From Bacteroidota bacterium (lineage in GTDB: Bacteria; Bacteroidota; Bacteroidia; Chitinophagales; Chitinophagaceae), in the NCBI GenBank assembly GCA_020161535.1, contig JAIUNW010000012.1:52965-116964 (forward strand): DNA of 64,000 bases, read 5' to 3'. Both the position numbers and the translations under genes were made by a program. Positions 62,757 through 64,000 of the stretch are shown here, piece by piece (position 1 is the first letter of the stretch; the number at the start of each line of letters is the position of its first letter). Under the pieces are notes generated by a model. It saw only the letters and a program-made list of their open reading frames with translations. It searched no databases and had not been told where the DNA came from.

Positions 62757-63956
62757 ATGCCAAACGACAACGCGCGCATTAACCTGCCAAATGACTGTTA
62801 CGCAACCCAATTTTTAGTCTACCCAAAGAACTGGGAAAGCGCCCGGGCGACAACGAAAAGACCATGGTCTATCACCTACCGATTTGTGATGCCAGGCCAC
62901 CCGCCGAAGCAGCGGAGCTTCAATGGTATGAACCATGAGCGCGACCTGATCCGGCGCCAAGATATTACCCGGGCTATTATTGCAGACGAGCTTAATAAGC
63001 TGTTGTACCATGGCTGGAACCCTATTACCAACGCCTATTGCCCGCCGGCCGACGGTGAGGTAGGCATTATCGAGCCGACGACATTCTTTGCCGAAGCACT
63101 GAAAGCAGCGTTCCGGCACGTTACGGTTGCCGAAAACACCCGGCTCGACTTCAAAAGTGTGCTGGGCAAGTTGGTAGCCGGCATCCATGCTGCCCGGCTC
63201 GACTACATGGCCATAAAAGACGTTCGGCGCAAGCACCTGTCGATTCTTTTCATGACCATGGCAAAAACAGAAAAGGTTTGGTCGCCCCACAAGCACAATC
63301 GATGCAAGGCGTACCTGCAAATTTTGTTCAAAGTGCTGATCAGACACGATGCCGCCGAGGTTAACCATGCCCTTAACCTGGAGAAGCTGCCAGTAGTGAA
63401 AAGGATACGAGTGACCCTCACCGAAAGCGAGCGCATCAAAATTCGGGAACACCTGCCAGCTTACCCGTTGTTTTGGCGGTTCGTTCAAATCTTCTTCCAT
63501 TCGGGCGGCCGGCTGTCAGAACTGGTAAGCATCCGGCGGGAAGATGTTGACCTGGTTGGCAAACAGTACAAATGTGTCATAAAAAAGGGTAAGCAGTATA
63601 AAGAGGTTTGGCGGCCGATCAAAACTATTGCGGCGCCATTGTGGGCCTCCGTTTTACGTGAAACAAAGCCCGGGCAGTTTCTTTTCGGTCGCGACCTGGT
63701 GCCGGGTCCGATCGCCTGCAGGCGCGACTACCTCACAAAGCAATGGTCCATCCACGTCAAGCGCGAGCTGGGCATAGATGCCGATCTGTACAGCCTGAAA
63801 CACTTGAACTTAACGGAGATTTCCCGGGAGTTTGGCGCCGAAAAGGCCGCCGAGCAGGCCGGCCACACTTCGACGGCCATGGTCAAATCGATCTACGATG
63901 TTGAATACATGAAGCGAATGAATGATCGGATTCGAGAGGTAGGCAATGAGTTTTAG
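62757..63956 (+). CDS. Tyrosine recombinase/integrase
   Basis: 399 residues from the ATG at 62757; upstream in-frame sequence is tRNA. N-terminal SAM-like core-binding region (about 80-215), catalytic domain from about 225: Arg in HSGGRLSELVSIRREDV, Lys in VIKKGKQYKEVW, the box II region YSLKHLNLTEIS (HLNLT where HxLRH is usual), AGHTS, and the tyrosine in MVKSIYDVEY. The Arg of the second box is not obvious, so activity should be checked. Position directly after tRNA-His suggests that it uses the tRNA 3' end as attachment site. Confidence 0.88.
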   Translation: MPNDNARINLPNDCYATQFLVYPKNWESARATTKRPWSITYRFVMPGHPPKQRSFNGMNHERDLIRRQDITRAIIADELNKLLYHGWNPITNAYCPPADGEVGIIEPTTFFAEALKAAFRHVTVAENTRLDFKSVLGKLVAGIHAARLDYMAIKDVRRKHLSILFMTMAKTEKVWSPHKHNRCKAYLQILFKVLIRHDAAEVNHALNLEKLPVVKRIRVTLTESERIKIREHLPAYPLFWRFVQIFFHSGGRLSELVSIRREDVDLVGKQYKCVIKKGKQYKEVWRPIKTIAAPLWASVLRETKPGQFLFGRDLVPGPIACRRDYLTKQWSIHVKRELGIDADLYSLKHLNLTEISREFGAEKAAEQAGHTSTAMVKSIYDVEYMKRMNDRIREVGNEF

Positions 63957-63958
63957 CC

Positions 63959-64000
63959 ATGGTCACCGCCGCAACCTATACACCACTTTTGCCACCCTGG
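63959..64000 (+). CDS. Possible start of the next gene (cut by window edge)
   Basis: ATG at 63959, 2 bases after the integrase stop, opens a frame of 14 codons (MVTAATYTPLLPPW) to the window end. Too short to classify; it might be the next gene of the integrated element. Confidence 0.25.
   Translation, partial: MVTAATYTPLLPPW

Overview
The window looks like chromosomal DNA of a Bacteroidota bacterium, most likely family Chitinophagaceae (inference). The signs are: many start codons lie 6-40 bases behind a TAnnTTTG box, the -7 element of this phylum; Shine-Dalgarno sites are not obvious; and the gene content is typical (GH97, DUF4294, DUF4295 next to rpmG/rpmB, BshC, system I cytochrome c maturation, TonB-type energy transducer, RND pump). 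Base composition is near 50% G+C throughout. Genes are dense and nearly all are ordinary core metabolism.

Layout. 1-9.1 kb: HMG-CoA lyase (cut by the window edge) coupled to RlmB, a decayed YCII-family gene, a serine hydrolase, a YgiD/LigB-type dioxygenase, a GH97 glycosidase, a scrap of an ABC exporter gene, MetK and a half-length GT5 glycogen-synthase-like protein. 9.1-12.2 kb (+): PanC, PanD, a flippase-like membrane protein, RfaE2 and a small Cys-tailed membrane protein. 12.2-19 kb (-): a contiguous string ccmE-ccmF-DUF4294-crp-cstB-like-yeeE-yeeE', which joins cytochrome c maturation to a sulfane-sulfur module under a probable Crp/Fnr switch. 19-25.3 kb (+): ureohydrolase, membrane protein, radical SAM protein, DMT transporter, TonB-like protein, FolC. 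25.2-31.4 kb: NUDIX, DinB, ABC ATPase, CAP lipoprotein, aspartate kinase, an L,D-transpeptidase/TonB-C fusion, PurK. 31.5-37 kb: a tripartite RND efflux operon. 37-51 kb: epimerase, formyltransferase-like protein, a bestrophin gene broken by one amber codon, PurE, BshC, an amino-acid oxidoreductase, a fatty-acid hydroxylase, GH140-like hydrolase, AlkD, RimO, FtsY and a DUF4295-rpmG-rpmB operon. 51-58.4 kb (+): Ppk1-Ppx, PanB, ALDH7, a subtilisin. 58.4-60.3 kb: a gene-poor island of short tandem repeats of five different periods around one DinB gene. 60.3-64 kb: a C-terminal processing protease, tRNA-His, and a tyrosine integrase starting 87 bases past the tRNA, the likely edge of an integrated element that continues outside the window.

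The main non-routine signals are: (i) a CstB-architecture persulfide dioxygenase-rhodanese with two half-size YeeE transporters and a GTGA-N6-TCAC palindrome in front of it, in a genome that also makes bacillithiol (BshC); (ii) a CxxxY-type CcmE; (iii) a family of 11-bp palindromes that occurs three times as a triplet with exact 14-bp spacing; (iv) a 153-bp element with perfect 28-bp terminal inverted repeats; (v) the multi-period tandem repeat island; (vi) the tRNA-His/integrase junction. No CRISPR array, recognisable defence operon or complete insertion sequence was seen.
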